A stretch of 64,000 nucleotides of DNA from Parapedobacter tibetensis (GCF_024643205.1 NZ_JAMKQJ010000003.1:434001-498000), one strand, 5' to 3'; counted from the first letter of the stretch, positions 41,229-51,436 are shown. Notes: generated by a model not told the origin, from the sequence alone. Translations and numbers: made by a program.

Positions 41229-44030
41229 CTACGACGACAGGTATCCTTTTAAAAATTTGGCGGTATGCATATCTGATTTTTTTATCATTTCCTCAGGGGT
41301 TCCGGCAAAGACTAAATTACCGCCCTTTTCGCCACCTTCAGGGCCAATGTCGATGACCCAATCAGCACTCTTAATCATGTCCATGTTATGCTCGATAACG
41401 ATGATACTGTTGCCTTGTGCAATGAGGGCGTCAAATGATTTAAGTAATTTCTTGATGTCGTGAAAATGTAATCCGGTGGTTGGCTCGTCAAAGATAAACA
41501 GGGTGTTTTTGCTGTTGTTCCCTTTTATAAGGAAAGAAGCAAGTTTGATGCGCTGGGCTTCTCCACCAGATAAGGTGCTCGATGATTGACCCAACTTCAC
41601 ATATCCGAGGCCAACATCGGCCAGTGGTTGCAGCTTAGCCATGATTTTAGGTTGGCTGGCAAAAAAGCCTAACGCTTCATCCACGCTTAGCGCCAAGATA
41701 TCCGCGACATTTTTTTCGCCCCAAGTGATGTCAAGCACATGCTGCTTGAAGCGCTTGCCTCCACATGCTTCACAAGGAAGTATGATGTCAGCCATGAATT
41801 GCATCTCGATTTTCACCTCTCCTTCACCTTGGCATACATCACAGCGGCCACCTTCCACGTTGAAGGAAAAGGCTGCGGGTTTCAACCCGGCAGCTTTGGC
41901 AGCGGATTGAGCACTGTACAATGCCCTGATTTCATCCCAGGCTTTCACATAAGTTACAGGGTTGGAGCGCGATGAGCGGCCAATGGGGTTCTGGTCCACC
42001 AGCTCGATCTGCTCCACACGTTGGATATCGCCATCGATACCATCATAGAGACCGGTTTGCTCACCGGAATAGTTGCCGATGGCTTTCTGTAAGGCTGGGT
42101 ATAAGATGCGTTTCACCAACGATGTTTTACCGGAACCAGAAACGCCAGTTATGACGGTGAATACGTTCAGGGGAAAATGTACATCAATGCCTTTCAAGTT
42201 GTTTTCACGGGCTCCCTTGATGATTATTGTATCGTGCCATTTACGACGGCTTGTTGGCACATGGATACGGTCTTTGCCACTTAGGTATTTGCCGGTAAGG
42301 CTATTGGTATCACGCAAGATTTCATCATAAGTACCATCAAATACCAACTGACCGCCATTTATTCCCGCCTCGGGTCCAATGTCTATCAAGTAGTCGGCTG
42401 CTTGCATCATTTCCTGTTCATGCTCCACCACCAGCACGGTATTGCCCACGTTGCGTAGGGCTTTCAACACACCAATAAGGCGTTGGGTATCGCGAGGATG
42501 CAAGCCGATACTCGGTTCATCAAGGACATAGATGGAGCCAACCAGCGAGCTGCCAAGGGAAGTGGCCAAATTGATACGTTGGGATTCCCCACCAGATAAT
42601 GTGTTGGAGAGGCGGTTCAGTGTGAGGTAACCCAAACCCACATCGGTGAGGAATTGTAGGCGGTTGCAGATTTCGGTAAGGAGACGTTTGGCAATTTTTG
42701 CATCATTCTCCGATAATTGGAGACTTTGAAAAAACGCCAAAGCAGTGTCCAATGGCATCAATACCACGTCAGCGATGGCCTTGTCATTTACCTTCACATA
42801 GGAGGCATCCTTGCGGAGACGTGTACCTTTGCATTCGGGACAATCCGTTTTGCCTCGGTAACGCGAGAGCATCACCCGGTATTGGATTTTGTAAGTCTGT
42901 TCTTCGAGTTCCTCAAAAAATTTATTTAGCCCATTAAAATATTGATTGCCTGTCCAGAGTAATTCTTGCTGCGCCGTGGTCAGGTCGGCATAGGAGCGGT
43001 GGATAGGGAAATCAAATTTAATGGAATTACGCACTAATTGTTGCAGCCAATCGCCCATTTTTTCGCCCCGCCAAGGGGCAATGGCTCCGTCGTATACCGA
43101 GCGGCTTTTGTCAGGGATGACTAGATCTGGGTCTATACCAATGATGCGGCCATACCCCTCGCAGCGTTTGCAGGCCCCGTAAGGATTGTTGAAACTGAAG
43201 AAATTGGGGCTTGGCTCTTCAAAGGTGATGCCATCGAGCTCGAAGCGGTCTGAAAATGCATGCATCTGCTCATTTACCCCAATATAGCAGTCGCCTTTGC
43301 CCTCAAAAAAGGCCGTTTGGATGGAATCAGCTATACGGGCTTCAGTATCTTCCTCCCCGTCTACAGCAATGCGGTCTACGACAATATATAGGCTACCGGC
43401 TTTGGCAGTACGATTTTCAACGGTGTTGTCTTCCAAAATGGATTCGATTTTCCATATGGTTTCCTCGTAGATCACACGCACAAATCCCTTTTGCAGCAAG
43501 ATAGCTAGTTCTTCCTTCAGTTTCCTATTGTTGCTGGGATGCAGGGGGGCGCTAATGGTGGCCACGGTACCTTGGGGCAACCCGGTAATGAAGCGGGTCA
43601 CGGTGCTCACGGTATCTTTCTTCACCTCCTCTCCGGAAACAGGCGAATATGTTTTGCCAATACGCGCATAAAGCAGCTTGAGGTAATCGTAGATTTCGGT
43701 GGAAGTGCCTACCGTAGAGCGTGGGTTGCTGGTGATGACCCGTTGCTCGATGGCTATGGCAGGAGCGATACCCTTGATGTAATCCACCTCGGGTTTGCTC
43801 ATCCGCCCCATAAACTGCCGGGCATAGGACGAGAGGCTTTCCACGTAGCGGCGCTGCCCCTCGGCATAGAGTGTGTCAAAGGCGAGTGAGGATTTGCCAG
43901 AACCCGACATGCCTGTGATGACTACGAGTTTGTTTTTGGGTATGGCCACATCCACATTTTTCAGGTTGTGCACACGTGCGCCCTTGATGATGATATGAGT
44001 CTTTGGATTGGGTGTTGTTACTTCATTCAT
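41229..44030 (-). CDS. uvrA: Excinuclease ABC subunit A
   Basis: 933 residues, the damage-recognition ATPase of nucleotide excision repair. It has two ABC cassettes with Walker A motifs GMSGSGKSSL (near residue 39) and GVSGSGKTSL (near 630), ABC signatures TLSGGESQR and TLSGGEAQR, and zinc modules (CKRCEGYG, CPECKGTR, CDVCQGEGEVKIEMQFMADIILPCEACGGKRF). Full length. It lies downstream of the pafA-like gene, with a -7 element TATTTTTG at 44082-44089 on the minus strand. Confidence 0.97.
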   Translation of the reverse strand: MNEVTTPNPKTHIIIKGARVHNLKNVDVAIPKNKLVVITGMSGSGKSSLAFDTLYAEGQRRYVESLSSYARQFMGRMSKPEVDYIKGIAPAIAIEQRVITSNPRSTVGTSTEIYDYLKLLYARIGKTYSPVSGEEVKKDTVSTVTRFITGLPQGTVATISAPLHPSNNRKLKEELAILLQKGFVRVIYEETIWKIESILEDNTVENRTAKAGSLYIVVDRIAVDGEEDTEARIADSIQTAFFEGKGDCYIGVNEQMHAFSDRFELDGITFEEPSPNFFSFNNPYGACKRCEGYGRIIGIDPDLVIPDKSRSVYDGAIAPWRGEKMGDWLQQLVRNSIKFDFPIHRSYADLTTAQQELLWTGNQYFNGLNKFFEELEEQTYKIQYRVMLSRYRGKTDCPECKGTRLRKDASYVKVNDKAIADVVLMPLDTALAFFQSLQLSENDAKIAKRLLTEICNRLQFLTDVGLGYLTLNRLSNTLSGGESQRINLATSLGSSLVGSIYVLDEPSIGLHPRDTQRLIGVLKALRNVGNTVLVVEHEQEMMQAADYLIDIGPEAGINGGQLVFDGTYDEILRDTNSLTGKYLSGKDRIHVPTSRRKWHDTIIIKGARENNLKGIDVHFPLNVFTVITGVSGSGKTSLVKRILYPALQKAIGNYSGEQTGLYDGIDGDIQRVEQIELVDQNPIGRSSRSNPVTYVKAWDEIRALYSAQSAAKAAGLKPAAFSFNVEGGRCDVCQGEGEVKIEMQFMADIILPCEACGGKRFKQHVLDITWGEKNVADILALSVDEALGFFASQPKIMAKLQPLADVGLGYVKLGQSSSTLSGGEAQRIKLASFLIKGNNSKNTLFIFDEPTTGLHFHDIKKLLKSFDALIAQGNSIIVIEHNMDMIKSADWVIDIGPEGGEKGGNLVFAGTPEEMIKKSDMHTAKFLKGYLSS

Positions 44031-44081
44031 ATGGATAAGCGATCCACAGCCCTATGTTTCGACATCCTGCGGAGCGGAGGG

Positions 44082-44089
44082 CAAAAATA
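44082..44089 (-). promoter_or_regulatory. Bacteroidota -7 element for uvrA
   Basis: The minus strand reads TATTTTTG, an exact TAnnTTTG match, 51 nt before the uvrA ATG. A -33 element is not clear. Confidence 0.4.
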
Positions 44090-44132
44090 CGGATATTTCT
44101 TTGCATTTTAGACCCAATGGGTTCTCAAAGGA

Positions 44133-45782
44133 CTACTGGCCCAACACCTCCACAATGGGGCTACCAATATTACCATTTGGTTCCTCAATATGGAGTAGGG
44201 CAGCAATGGTGGAGGCGATATCTGTCATATGCAATTCACGATGGGTCTTTCCTTGTTTGATTCCCCAGCCCATCCATATCATGGGAATATGGGCGTCGTA
44301 CGAAGCCCAAGTGCCGTGTGTGGTGCCAATGGAACGCGGCGAGCCACTGTACCATTGCGGATCCAATATGATTTGGATGGCACCACTACGTTTTGAGTTA
44401 AACCCATTGACGATGCGCTCGCGGATCCTTGATGGGATGCTGGCCTGCCCCGCTTCAAACATGTCGGTCACAAATGCAACACCCTCCACCTGGCGAAGGT
44501 ATCTAATGGCTTCCTTCTTAATGTCATCTTCATCCAAGTCATTGGTCTGGATAAGGTCATAGTTCAAATGTACCTGATAGTTCATCAGGCTACGCACAAT
44601 TTTTTCCTGTCCGAATTTTTCAGCCAATAATGTATTGAGATCCGAAAGCGTATTTCGTTCATCAAAGTACCCTGCATTACCCTTTTTGTCCATAAAGAAA
44701 AGCGGATTGTGGGCGGCACCATGATCGGCTGTAAGAAACAAGGTGTATTCCCCTTTTCCCACGGTTTCATCCAAATAATTGAAAAACGCTTCCAATTCAG
44801 CATCTAATCGTAAATACATGTCTTCTGTTTCAACACCATCCACGGAGAATTGGTGGCCTACGTAATCTGCGGAGGAGAGGCTTACGCACAGAAAATCAGT
44901 AAACCCGCTGGGATTGTGCCCTAGCTGCTCATTTGAAATGGCCGCCTTGGCCAAATCAAGGGTAAGCGAGTTGCCAAATGGGGTGGTACGGATTAAACCT
45001 AGCCCTTCATTTTTTACCAATTCGGAAAGTTTTTTAGGCAGTACAGGGCGATCTTCCCCCCTGAATTTTCCTTCATAGTGGTTGTCATCCTCGATACTCT
45101 GCGTATAGGTTTCTATGGGATATAATGTATTCCAATCCTGTTGGAGGTATTTTTCAGCAAGCTTTTGCGCATTGAATGCCTGCACCCAATCGGGTAACTC
45201 CTGCATATAGAACGTGCTTGAAATCCAGTTGCCAGACTTCCCTTCAAACCAATAGGCCGCATCGGCGAAATGCCCAGCGGGCAAAATGCCCCCGCGGTCT
45301 TTGATCGCAATGCCAATCACCTTAGACCGGAAATTGGTAGCCAGTTTGAGTTGATCGGTAATGGTGGAAGAAAGAAGGTTCCGTGGCGATTGCTTACCCT
45401 CACTCCCATCGGTTCCTACTCCGTTGACATTATCGTCCTGTGTGCAGTACATTCGTTGTCCGGTCTTTTGGATCATGAAATCATTGCCAGCAATGCCGTG
45501 TATGGCCGGCACACTACCGGTATATACTGTACTGTGGCCAATGGCTGTGTAGGTAGGTACATAATCAATATAGGTGTTTTCGCAGGAAAATCCCTCACTT
45601 AATAAGCGCTTGAACCCATTTTCCCCGTAGCGATCGTAAAAGCGGTATAGATAGTCCCAACGCATTTGGTCGACCATCAGGCCCACGACCAATTTAGGCC
45701 TTGGAATGGATTCTTGACCCCTGACATGAATAAAAAAGAGGATGGTAACAAGGGATAATAAAAAAACCGCTTTCAGCTTCAT
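44133..45782 (-). CDS. PafA-type alkaline phosphatase
   Basis: 549 residues from the ATG at 45780-45782, with a signal peptide MKLKAVFLLSLVTILFFIHVRG; the upstream open frame is rejected. The alkaline-phosphatase superfamily pattern is clear: VVGLMVDQMRWDYLYRF (metal Asp), YIDYVPTYTAIGHSTVYTG with the nucleophilic Thr of PafA in PTYTAIGH, GNDFM, KDRGGILPAGH, and later FLTADHGAAHNP (metal Asp-His). PafA-like enzymes are periplasmic phosphate monoesterases of Bacteroidota, usually not repressed by phosphate. Confidence 0.92.
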   Translation of the reverse strand: MKLKAVFLLSLVTILFFIHVRGQESIPRPKLVVGLMVDQMRWDYLYRFYDRYGENGFKRLLSEGFSCENTYIDYVPTYTAIGHSTVYTGSVPAIHGIAGNDFMIQKTGQRMYCTQDDNVNGVGTDGSEGKQSPRNLLSSTITDQLKLATNFRSKVIGIAIKDRGGILPAGHFADAAYWFEGKSGNWISSTFYMQELPDWVQAFNAQKLAEKYLQQDWNTLYPIETYTQSIEDDNHYEGKFRGEDRPVLPKKLSELVKNEGLGLIRTTPFGNSLTLDLAKAAISNEQLGHNPSGFTDFLCVSLSSADYVGHQFSVDGVETEDMYLRLDAELEAFFNYLDETVGKGEYTLFLTADHGAAHNPLFFMDKKGNAGYFDERNTLSDLNTLLAEKFGQEKIVRSLMNYQVHLNYDLIQTNDLDEDDIKKEAIRYLRQVEGVAFVTDMFEAGQASIPSRIRERIVNGFNSKRSGAIQIILDPQWYSGSPRSIGTTHGTWASYDAHIPMIWMGWGIKQGKTHRELHMTDIASTIAALLHIEEPNGNIGSPIVEVLGQ

Positions 45783-45926
45783 ATGATTAAGGATTGGAAT
45801 GAAAATGAGACAATTTATTAAGTTAATATGGTCGGCTAAGTTAGTAAATCCATGCAGGATTATAAAGCGTGTATGTAACAAGCCGGTTGCAGGAAGCATC
45901 GCGGACATGGAACGATAGCGGCCAAG

Positions 45927-47063
45927 TTAAATCCTGAAAATTAATCCCCAATTCACGTAATCCGCTTGGACGCCATGGAGATTAAGGGTAGATTGGACGC
46001 CAATATTAGGGGTGAAGAAATAACGCAAACCAAGGACCCAATACCAGCCAATATCATGATAGCTGTTGTAATGCAAATATTTACCATACATGGCATTAAC
46101 TACGAGACGCCCCATAGTAAAATCTGCGCCTGCAGCGATTCCTAAGCGAATATGATCATAAGAAGACCCATAATACTGGAAGGTTTCATCAAACCGGTCG
46201 ATATCAAATACACTATGATAATAGACCATGTGCGTGCCTGACTTTAAGGATAAGGCCCGGTTTATGTAAAAGTTATAGCCTGCATATACGCCTGAACGAT
46301 AAAATTTCTTCCGCTTGTCGCGGTATTTGCCTCGTACGCCAGCTCCAATCCATACTTCGGCGTTGTTCCCTTCTATATGGTGGTAGGTTTCAGGAGCGGA
46401 AGTAAGGTCTGTTGGTTTGCTCAAAGCAGTTTTCACCCCGACTGAGCCAGTCATGGCATTAATCCCTCCGTTTGGCACGACGACGGCGCCATTGGAATAA
46501 TGCAGAATATTGGCGCCCGCTACTAGGCTTGTATTTTGGCTAATCGGGATTTCGGCACTCAATTCGCCTGTCAAGGTTAAATTGATGTGGCTTCCGATGG
46601 TAGAGGTCTCCGGTTGGGTGAAGACGTTTTGGGTGAGGTATGAAAGGCCGATGCCGGGGGTAAGGAGTATCTTGGCGTTGCCGATTTTAAACAGCTGAAA
46701 ATCGACTTCGGCTAGCGCACCAAGTGCTTGCCCAGCAGGGTATGCTTTTCCATCAACGATTTCCATCATGTGGTCCAAGTTATTCCATGTCAAACCAAAA
46801 GATAGGTTTTTAGCGTTAAAAAACCTTACCCATTCGTCGGAGCTTGACGCAATGTTTTTGTCATAACTTATGTGCAATCCATATAAATAATTTTTAGAGT
46901 GGTTGGCGCTTTCGGCGGAAACATCCAAGCCATAATTAGCCTTAATCGAAAGCGCGTGCTTGGTCCTGTCTAATTGGGCAAAAAGCAGTGCAGGCAATAC
47001 CAACAATAAAAGAAGAACGGAATATTGGATGCCTGATTTAATGGTTAATAGAATGGGCTTCAT
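45927..47063 (-). CDS. Acyloxyacyl hydrolase / PagL-like outer-membrane protein
   Basis: 378 residues from the ATG at 47061-47063, with a signal peptide (SVLLLLLVLPALLFA). Strand-like alternation and many aromatic residues suggest an outer-membrane beta barrel. The segment VAGANILHYSNGAVVVPNGGIN holds the His-x-Ser-like pair of PagL-type lipid A 3-O-deacylases (HYSNG). It is larger than classical PagL (about 170-190 residues). It lies between dxs and pafA. It could remodel lipid A or surface phospholipids; function unproven. Confidence 0.7.
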   Translation of the reverse strand: MKPILLTIKSGIQYSVLLLLLVLPALLFAQLDRTKHALSIKANYGLDVSAESANHSKNYLYGLHISYDKNIASSSDEWVRFFNAKNLSFGLTWNNLDHMMEIVDGKAYPAGQALGALAEVDFQLFKIGNAKILLTPGIGLSYLTQNVFTQPETSTIGSHINLTLTGELSAEIPISQNTSLVAGANILHYSNGAVVVPNGGINAMTGSVGVKTALSKPTDLTSAPETYHHIEGNNAEVWIGAGVRGKYRDKRKKFYRSGVYAGYNFYINRALSLKSGTHMVYYHSVFDIDRFDETFQYYGSSYDHIRLGIAAGADFTMGRLVVNAMYGKYLHYNSYHDIGWYWVLGLRYFFTPNIGVQSTLNLHGVQADYVNWGLIFRI

Positions 47064-47088
47064 GAGTGAATGGTCAGCAATGCAGAAG

Positions 47089-49017
47089 TTATCCCGCCAA
47101 GGTATCGGTTTTACGGCCGACAGCGATTTTTCTGGCCGCGTTGGCGATTGATTGACTATTATATCCACACATGGCCCAAAGTTCATGCTGCTCACCATGT
47201 TCTATCACTTCATCCGGTATGCCTAAGCGCACCACCGTTGCTTGGTAGCTATGGTCTGCCATGAATTCCAGCACGGCACTTCCCATGCCTCCATGTAGGC
47301 AACCGTCTTCAATGGTGATGATTTTTTTGAATTTGCCGAAAACCTCATGCAAGAGGGTTTCGTCCAATGGCTTGGCGAAACGTAGGTCATAATGTGCAGG
47401 GAATATCCCTTCTTGATTAAGCTCAATACAAGCTTTCACCGCCTCATTACCGATATGTCCGATGCTGAGGAAAGCCAGCTCTTCACCATCACATATTTTA
47501 TGGCCTTTACCCACTTCTAAAGCCTTGAGAGGCCTCCGCCAATCGGGCATCACACCCTGTCCTCGTGGATACCGGATTACAAACGGACCCATACCGTCCT
47601 GTTGGGCGGTGTACATGAGATTGCGCAGCTCTTCTTCGTTCATGGGCGCTGCTACGGTAAGGTTGGGAATGCACCGCATGAAGGCAATGTCATAAGCCCC
47701 ATGGTGTGTGGGGCCATCCGCTCCGGCGATACCTGCACGATCAAGGCAGAAAACCACATGGAGCTTTTGGATAGCCACATCGTGTATCACCTGATCATAA
47801 GCGCGTTGCATGAAGCTGGAATAAATGTTGCAAAACGGCACCATCCCTTGGGTAGCTAATCCTGCCGAAAAGGTCACGGCATGTTGCTCGGCAATACCCA
47901 CATCAAAAGCCCTATCGGGCATGGCTTTCATCATGATGTTCATGGACGAACCAGAAGGCATCGCCGGAGTGATGCCCATGATTTTATCGTTCTTTTCGGC
48001 CAATTCCACAAGTGTGTGCCCAAAAACATCTTGATATTTCGGGGCAACTGGAATGTCTTTTTTAGATTTTTTGATTTCCCCGGTAATCTTATCGAACAGC
48101 CCGGGAGCATGCCACGTGGTTTGGTCCCTTTCGGCCAATGTATAACCCTTGCCCTTTACCGTGATGCAATGTAAAAGCTTAGGTCCAGGGATATCACGCA
48201 GATCGTCCAATGTATGGATAAGCCGTTTCACATCATGCCCGTCAACGGGCCCGAAATAACGGAAATTAAGCGATTCGAATAGGTTGCTGTTCTTGAGCAA
48301 CGTCCCTTTTATGCTTTTTTCAATTTTTTTCGCTACACCAAGCGCATCGGGGCCTATTTCCGATATTTTGGCAAGTACATGTGCAATATCATCCCTGAAC
48401 CGGTTCCATGACTTGGATGTGGTGATGCTGGTGAGGTATTCCTTCAATGCCCCCACATTGGGGTCAATAGACATGCAATTGTCATTGAGGATGACCAATA
48501 GGTTGGATTTTTCAATGCCGGCATGGTTGAGCGCCTCGAAAGCCATTCCGGCGGTCATGGCCCCATCCCCGATAACCGCTATATGTTGACGATCGGTTTC
48601 ACCCTTGTAATGCGAAGCCACAGCCATGCCTAATGCAGCGGAAATGGACGTTGAGGAATGCCCCACACCAAAAGTATCGTATTCACTCTCACTTCGCTTA
48701 GGGAATCCGCTGATACCATCCAATACACGATTGGTGTGGAATACTTCACGCCTGCCCGTGATGATTTTGTGGCCATAGGCCTGATGGCCTACATCCCAGA
48801 CCAATTGGTCATAAGGTGTGTTGAGCACATAATGTAAGGCCACAGTAAGTTCCACCACGCCAAGGCTTGCCGCAAAATGGCCGCCGTGGACCGAGACGGT
48901 GTCTATAATGTATTGGCGCAATTCACCACACAGTTTTACCAGATCAGCTTTGCGAAGCTGTTTCAGGTCTGCAGGCGCATTTATTTTTTTAAGTAGTTCT
49001 CCGGCTTCAATCTCCAT
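47089..49017 (-). CDS. dxs: 1-deoxy-D-xylulose-5-phosphate synthase
   Basis: A 642-residue thiamine-diphosphate enzyme, the first step of the MEP isoprenoid pathway. Features: FAASLGVVELTVALHYVLNTPYDQLVWDVGHQAYGHKI near residues 48-85, the ThDP/Mg motif GDGAMTAGMAFEALNHAG with NDNCMSIDPNVGAL near 155-190, and the pyrimidine domain VFCLDRAGIAGADGPTHHGAYD near 428-450. It is consistent with ispH elsewhere in the window. Soluble; typical length. Confidence 0.97.
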   Translation of the reverse strand: MEIEAGELLKKINAPADLKQLRKADLVKLCGELRQYIIDTVSVHGGHFAASLGVVELTVALHYVLNTPYDQLVWDVGHQAYGHKIITGRREVFHTNRVLDGISGFPKRSESEYDTFGVGHSSTSISAALGMAVASHYKGETDRQHIAVIGDGAMTAGMAFEALNHAGIEKSNLLVILNDNCMSIDPNVGALKEYLTSITTSKSWNRFRDDIAHVLAKISEIGPDALGVAKKIEKSIKGTLLKNSNLFESLNFRYFGPVDGHDVKRLIHTLDDLRDIPGPKLLHCITVKGKGYTLAERDQTTWHAPGLFDKITGEIKKSKKDIPVAPKYQDVFGHTLVELAEKNDKIMGITPAMPSGSSMNIMMKAMPDRAFDVGIAEQHAVTFSAGLATQGMVPFCNIYSSFMQRAYDQVIHDVAIQKLHVVFCLDRAGIAGADGPTHHGAYDIAFMRCIPNLTVAAPMNEEELRNLMYTAQQDGMGPFVIRYPRGQGVMPDWRRPLKALEVGKGHKICDGEELAFLSIGHIGNEAVKACIELNQEGIFPAHYDLRFAKPLDETLLHEVFGKFKKIITIEDGCLHGGMGSAVLEFMADHSYQATVVRLGIPDEVIEHGEQHELWAMCGYNSQSIANAARKIAVGRKTDTLAG

Positions 49018-49337
49018 AGTTGCCAGGTTTGGAAAATCGATACAAAGTAACTAATAATTATTGATACCATGGCTTATAATTTTCACGGCCGCCAAGTACG
49101 GCAGGGCAATGATAGGTCAAGCATCCTGTGGAAGCGAATGACCCCATCATCCATTTAAACTTTAAACTTCCCTTAAGTATCGTTTAAGACAAGTAAATAG
49201 TTTGTGCTAATGAGAAAACAAGAAATAGCAGGGATTGTTTCTAGCGCTTTGGGCAGCATATCCCGGCGAAGGTTGTTTGGATACTCAAAAGAATTAATAC
49301 TTGTGAGAAAAACTAAGTTTATCTAAGTTTGACCCAA
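49018..49337. other. Intergenic region between divergent dxs and scpA
   Basis: 320 nt without a gene. It holds the promoters of both neighbours: minus-strand TTACTTTG near 49033-49040, and for scpA a TTGT-N19-TAAGTTTG arrangement at 49301-49331. The middle part shows no structure that I can name. Confidence 0.5.
49301..49331 (+). promoter_or_regulatory. Bacteroidota promoter for scpA
   Basis: TTGT at 49301-49304 followed by 19 nt and TAAGTTTG at 49324-49331. The ATG at 49338 is 6 nt further, the same short-leader layout as at 28301-28337. Confidence 0.6.
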
Positions 49338-50084
49338 ATGCAGCCCGAAGGATATGAAATAAAACTCGCCCAGTTTGAGGGGCCATTTGATTTGTTGCTG
49401 TTTTTCATCGAACGCGACGAATTGAATATCCATGATATCCCAATAGCCAAAATTACCAATGATTTCCTGGATTACATCCAACATATGCAGGCATTGAACA
49501 TGGAACTGGCCAGTGAATTTATTTTTGTGGCTGCTACGCTGATGCGTATCAAGGCCAAAATGCTGCTTCCTAGGCCCGAGTTGGATGAAGATGGCAATGA
49601 AATAGACCCCAAACAGGATCTTATACAGAAATTGGTGCTGTATAAACAATTTAAGGAAGTATCCGAGGAACTTCGGGCCCTTGAAGAAGAGCGGTTAAAA
49701 CAGGCCAAACGGGGTAATATCACCGTGGATTTGCGTTTGGCGGCTGAACACGCGGGGATGGGCGAGGAATTGACCACCTTCGACCTCTATAAGCTGATGT
49801 TGGTATACGAAAAGCAGCTATATAATTACACCAATCGTAGTAAAGAAGTGCGGCATACGGTGGTAAGATATCCCTACACCATCGAGCAACAGAAAAAGGC
49901 GATTGAGTCGCTGGTGGCCATCAACCAAAAGTTGGACTTTAGCGCCATTGTCAAAAACTCTGAAAATAAGGTGCAGTTTGTCTATAATTTTCTGGCCATA
50001 CTGGAGATGTTGCAACAGCAATTGTTGGAATTGCAAACTGGATTGGGGTTCAATAATTTTTGGGTAGGGAAGCGAAAAAAGTAA
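49338..50084 (+). CDS. scpA: Segregation and condensation protein A
   Basis: 248 residues, the kleisin that joins SMC and ScpB in chromosome condensation. YEIKLAQFEGPFDLLLFFIERDELNIHDIPIAKITNDFLDYI is the typical N-terminal helical domain, followed by EFIFVAATLMRIKAKMLLPRP and a C-terminal winged-helix end FVYNFLAILEMLQQQLLELQ. The start at 49338 is set by the promoter position; an in-frame TTG at 49329 lies inside the -7 element. scpB is not in the window. Confidence 0.93.
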   Translation: MQPEGYEIKLAQFEGPFDLLLFFIERDELNIHDIPIAKITNDFLDYIQHMQALNMELASEFIFVAATLMRIKAKMLLPRPELDEDGNEIDPKQDLIQKLVLYKQFKEVSEELRALEEERLKQAKRGNITVDLRLAAEHAGMGEELTTFDLYKLMLVYEKQLYNYTNRSKEVRHTVVRYPYTIEQQKKAIESLVAINQKLDFSAIVKNSENKVQFVYNFLAILEMLQQQLLELQTGLGFNNFWVGKRKK

Positions 50085-50134
50085 CCTTGCAGAAATGCGA
50101 CAGGGCTTTCTGCAAATGGAAATTTCCCTACCTT

Positions 50135-50142
50135 TACCTTTG
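50135..50142 (+). promoter_or_regulatory. Bacteroidota -7 element inside the scpA/oxidase gap
   Basis: TACCTTTG, an exact TAnnTTTG match, 19 nt before the oxidase ATG at 50162. It supports that start against the long upstream frame that overlaps scpA. Confidence 0.5.
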
Positions 50143-50161
50143 TTATACCAAAGATAAGCTT

Positions 50162-51436
50162 ATGCCCTATATCCACGCACTTCAACGGCAGAAGAACATT
50201 TTTCTGGATGGGATGTCGGGAAAGCGGCCCGCCGTCCCCTTTCATGCTACCGAACTCCGAATGGCTGCCAAGAAAAACCTATCGACAAGGGCATGGGCAT
50301 ACATTGATGGGGGAGCTGGAAATGAGGAAAGTATCATATCCAATGCAACGGCCTTTTCCAATGTGCGTATACTTCCACGGATGATGTACAACAATGAGTC
50401 GGCAGATTTCTCCACGTCTTTATTAGGAATGAATTTACCGGCTCCCTTGTTATTGGCGCCAATAGGCGTGCTGGATTTGGTTTGCCCGCAGGCGGACCGG
50501 GTAGTTGCCCGTGCATGCCAAAATGTAGGGGTGCCATTTGTGTTTTCCAATCAGGCAGGCACACCCATGGAAATCTGCGCACACGATATGGGCGATACCC
50601 CAAGATGGTTCCAATTGTATTGGAGCAGATCGGACGATTTAGTACGTTCATTCGTACACCGGGCTGAGGCATGTGGGTGCAAAGCCATTGTGCTCACCGT
50701 AGACACGACATTGTTGGGCTGGCGTAACCGCGACTTAGCCTTGGGATACTTACCCTTTCTAAAGGGGATGGGAATCGCCCAATATACATCGGACAACGTG
50801 TTCAAGGCGATGCTTGGTGATGGAGAAGGACGAGGTATTACCGGAGCACCCAAACCGAAGGTGACACTTGAAACCATTGCCAATCTGCTGCAACTGAAAG
50901 CAAATTATCCTGGCGGGTTCTTTAAAAACCTTTTTCGCAAGGAGCCATTGGCGGCAGTGCGATTGTTCATCAATATTTACTCCAATCCGGCATTGAGTTG
51001 GGAGCAGGTTACCTGGCTGAGGCGGCAAACCAAACTACCCATCCTTATTAAGGGTATATTGCGTGCCGACGACGCGCTAAAGGCGCTGGATGCTGGGGTC
51101 GATGGCGTTGTGGTATCCAACCATGGTGGACGCCAGGTGGACGGGGCTATACCTACATTGGATGCCTTGGTAGCAATCAGAAAGGCTGTTCCGAAGCCGT
51201 TCCCTTTATTACTCGATAGTGGGATACGAAGCGGCAGTGACCTATTCAAGGCTCTGGCTTTAGGTGCCGATGCTGTATTGTTGGGAAGGCCTTATGCCTA
51301 TGGGTTGGCCATAGGCCATCAACAGGGGGTGGAGGATGTTATCTTGAATATCCTCAATGATTTTGAACTCACGGCGCGTTTAGCGGGGTGCCGTAGCCTT
51401 GTGGAAATCGACGCAAGCATGATATCATTTGCCTAA
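50162..51436 (+). CDS. FMN-dependent alpha-hydroxy acid oxidase/dehydrogenase
   Basis: About 424 residues from ATG 50162 (MPYIHALQRQKNIF). TIM-barrel flavoprotein of the lactate/glycolate oxidase family: APIGVLDLVCPQADRVVARACQNVGVPFVFSN, the substrate/FMN segment TVDTTLLGWRNRDL, ILIKGILRADDALKALDAGVDGVVVSNHGGRQVDG with the catalytic His (NHGG), and LLDSGIRSGSDLFKALALGADAVLLGRPYAYGLA. It resembles lactate 2-monooxygenase. Substrate not decided by sequence. Confidence 0.92.
   Translation: MPYIHALQRQKNIFLDGMSGKRPAVPFHATELRMAAKKNLSTRAWAYIDGGAGNEESIISNATAFSNVRILPRMMYNNESADFSTSLLGMNLPAPLLLAPIGVLDLVCPQADRVVARACQNVGVPFVFSNQAGTPMEICAHDMGDTPRWFQLYWSRSDDLVRSFVHRAEACGCKAIVLTVDTTLLGWRNRDLALGYLPFLKGMGIAQYTSDNVFKAMLGDGEGRGITGAPKPKVTLETIANLLQLKANYPGGFFKNLFRKEPLAAVRLFINIYSNPALSWEQVTWLRRQTKLPILIKGILRADDALKALDAGVDGVVVSNHGGRQVDGAIPTLDALVAIRKAVPKPFPLLLDSGIRSGSDLFKALALGADAVLLGRPYAYGLAIGHQQGVEDVILNILNDFELTARLAGCRSLVEIDASMISFA

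Noticed and set aside
49228..49244. Match of AGCAGGGATTGT to a guide-array unit near 21894
   Set aside because: Only 12 nt; given the many 12-mers tested, chance explains it, and it is not placed at a promoter-like distance that I can support.
50060..50161. N-terminal extension of the FMN oxidase overlapping scpA
   Set aside because: The TACCTTTG -7 element at 50135 and the family start MPYIHAL favour the ATG at 50162.
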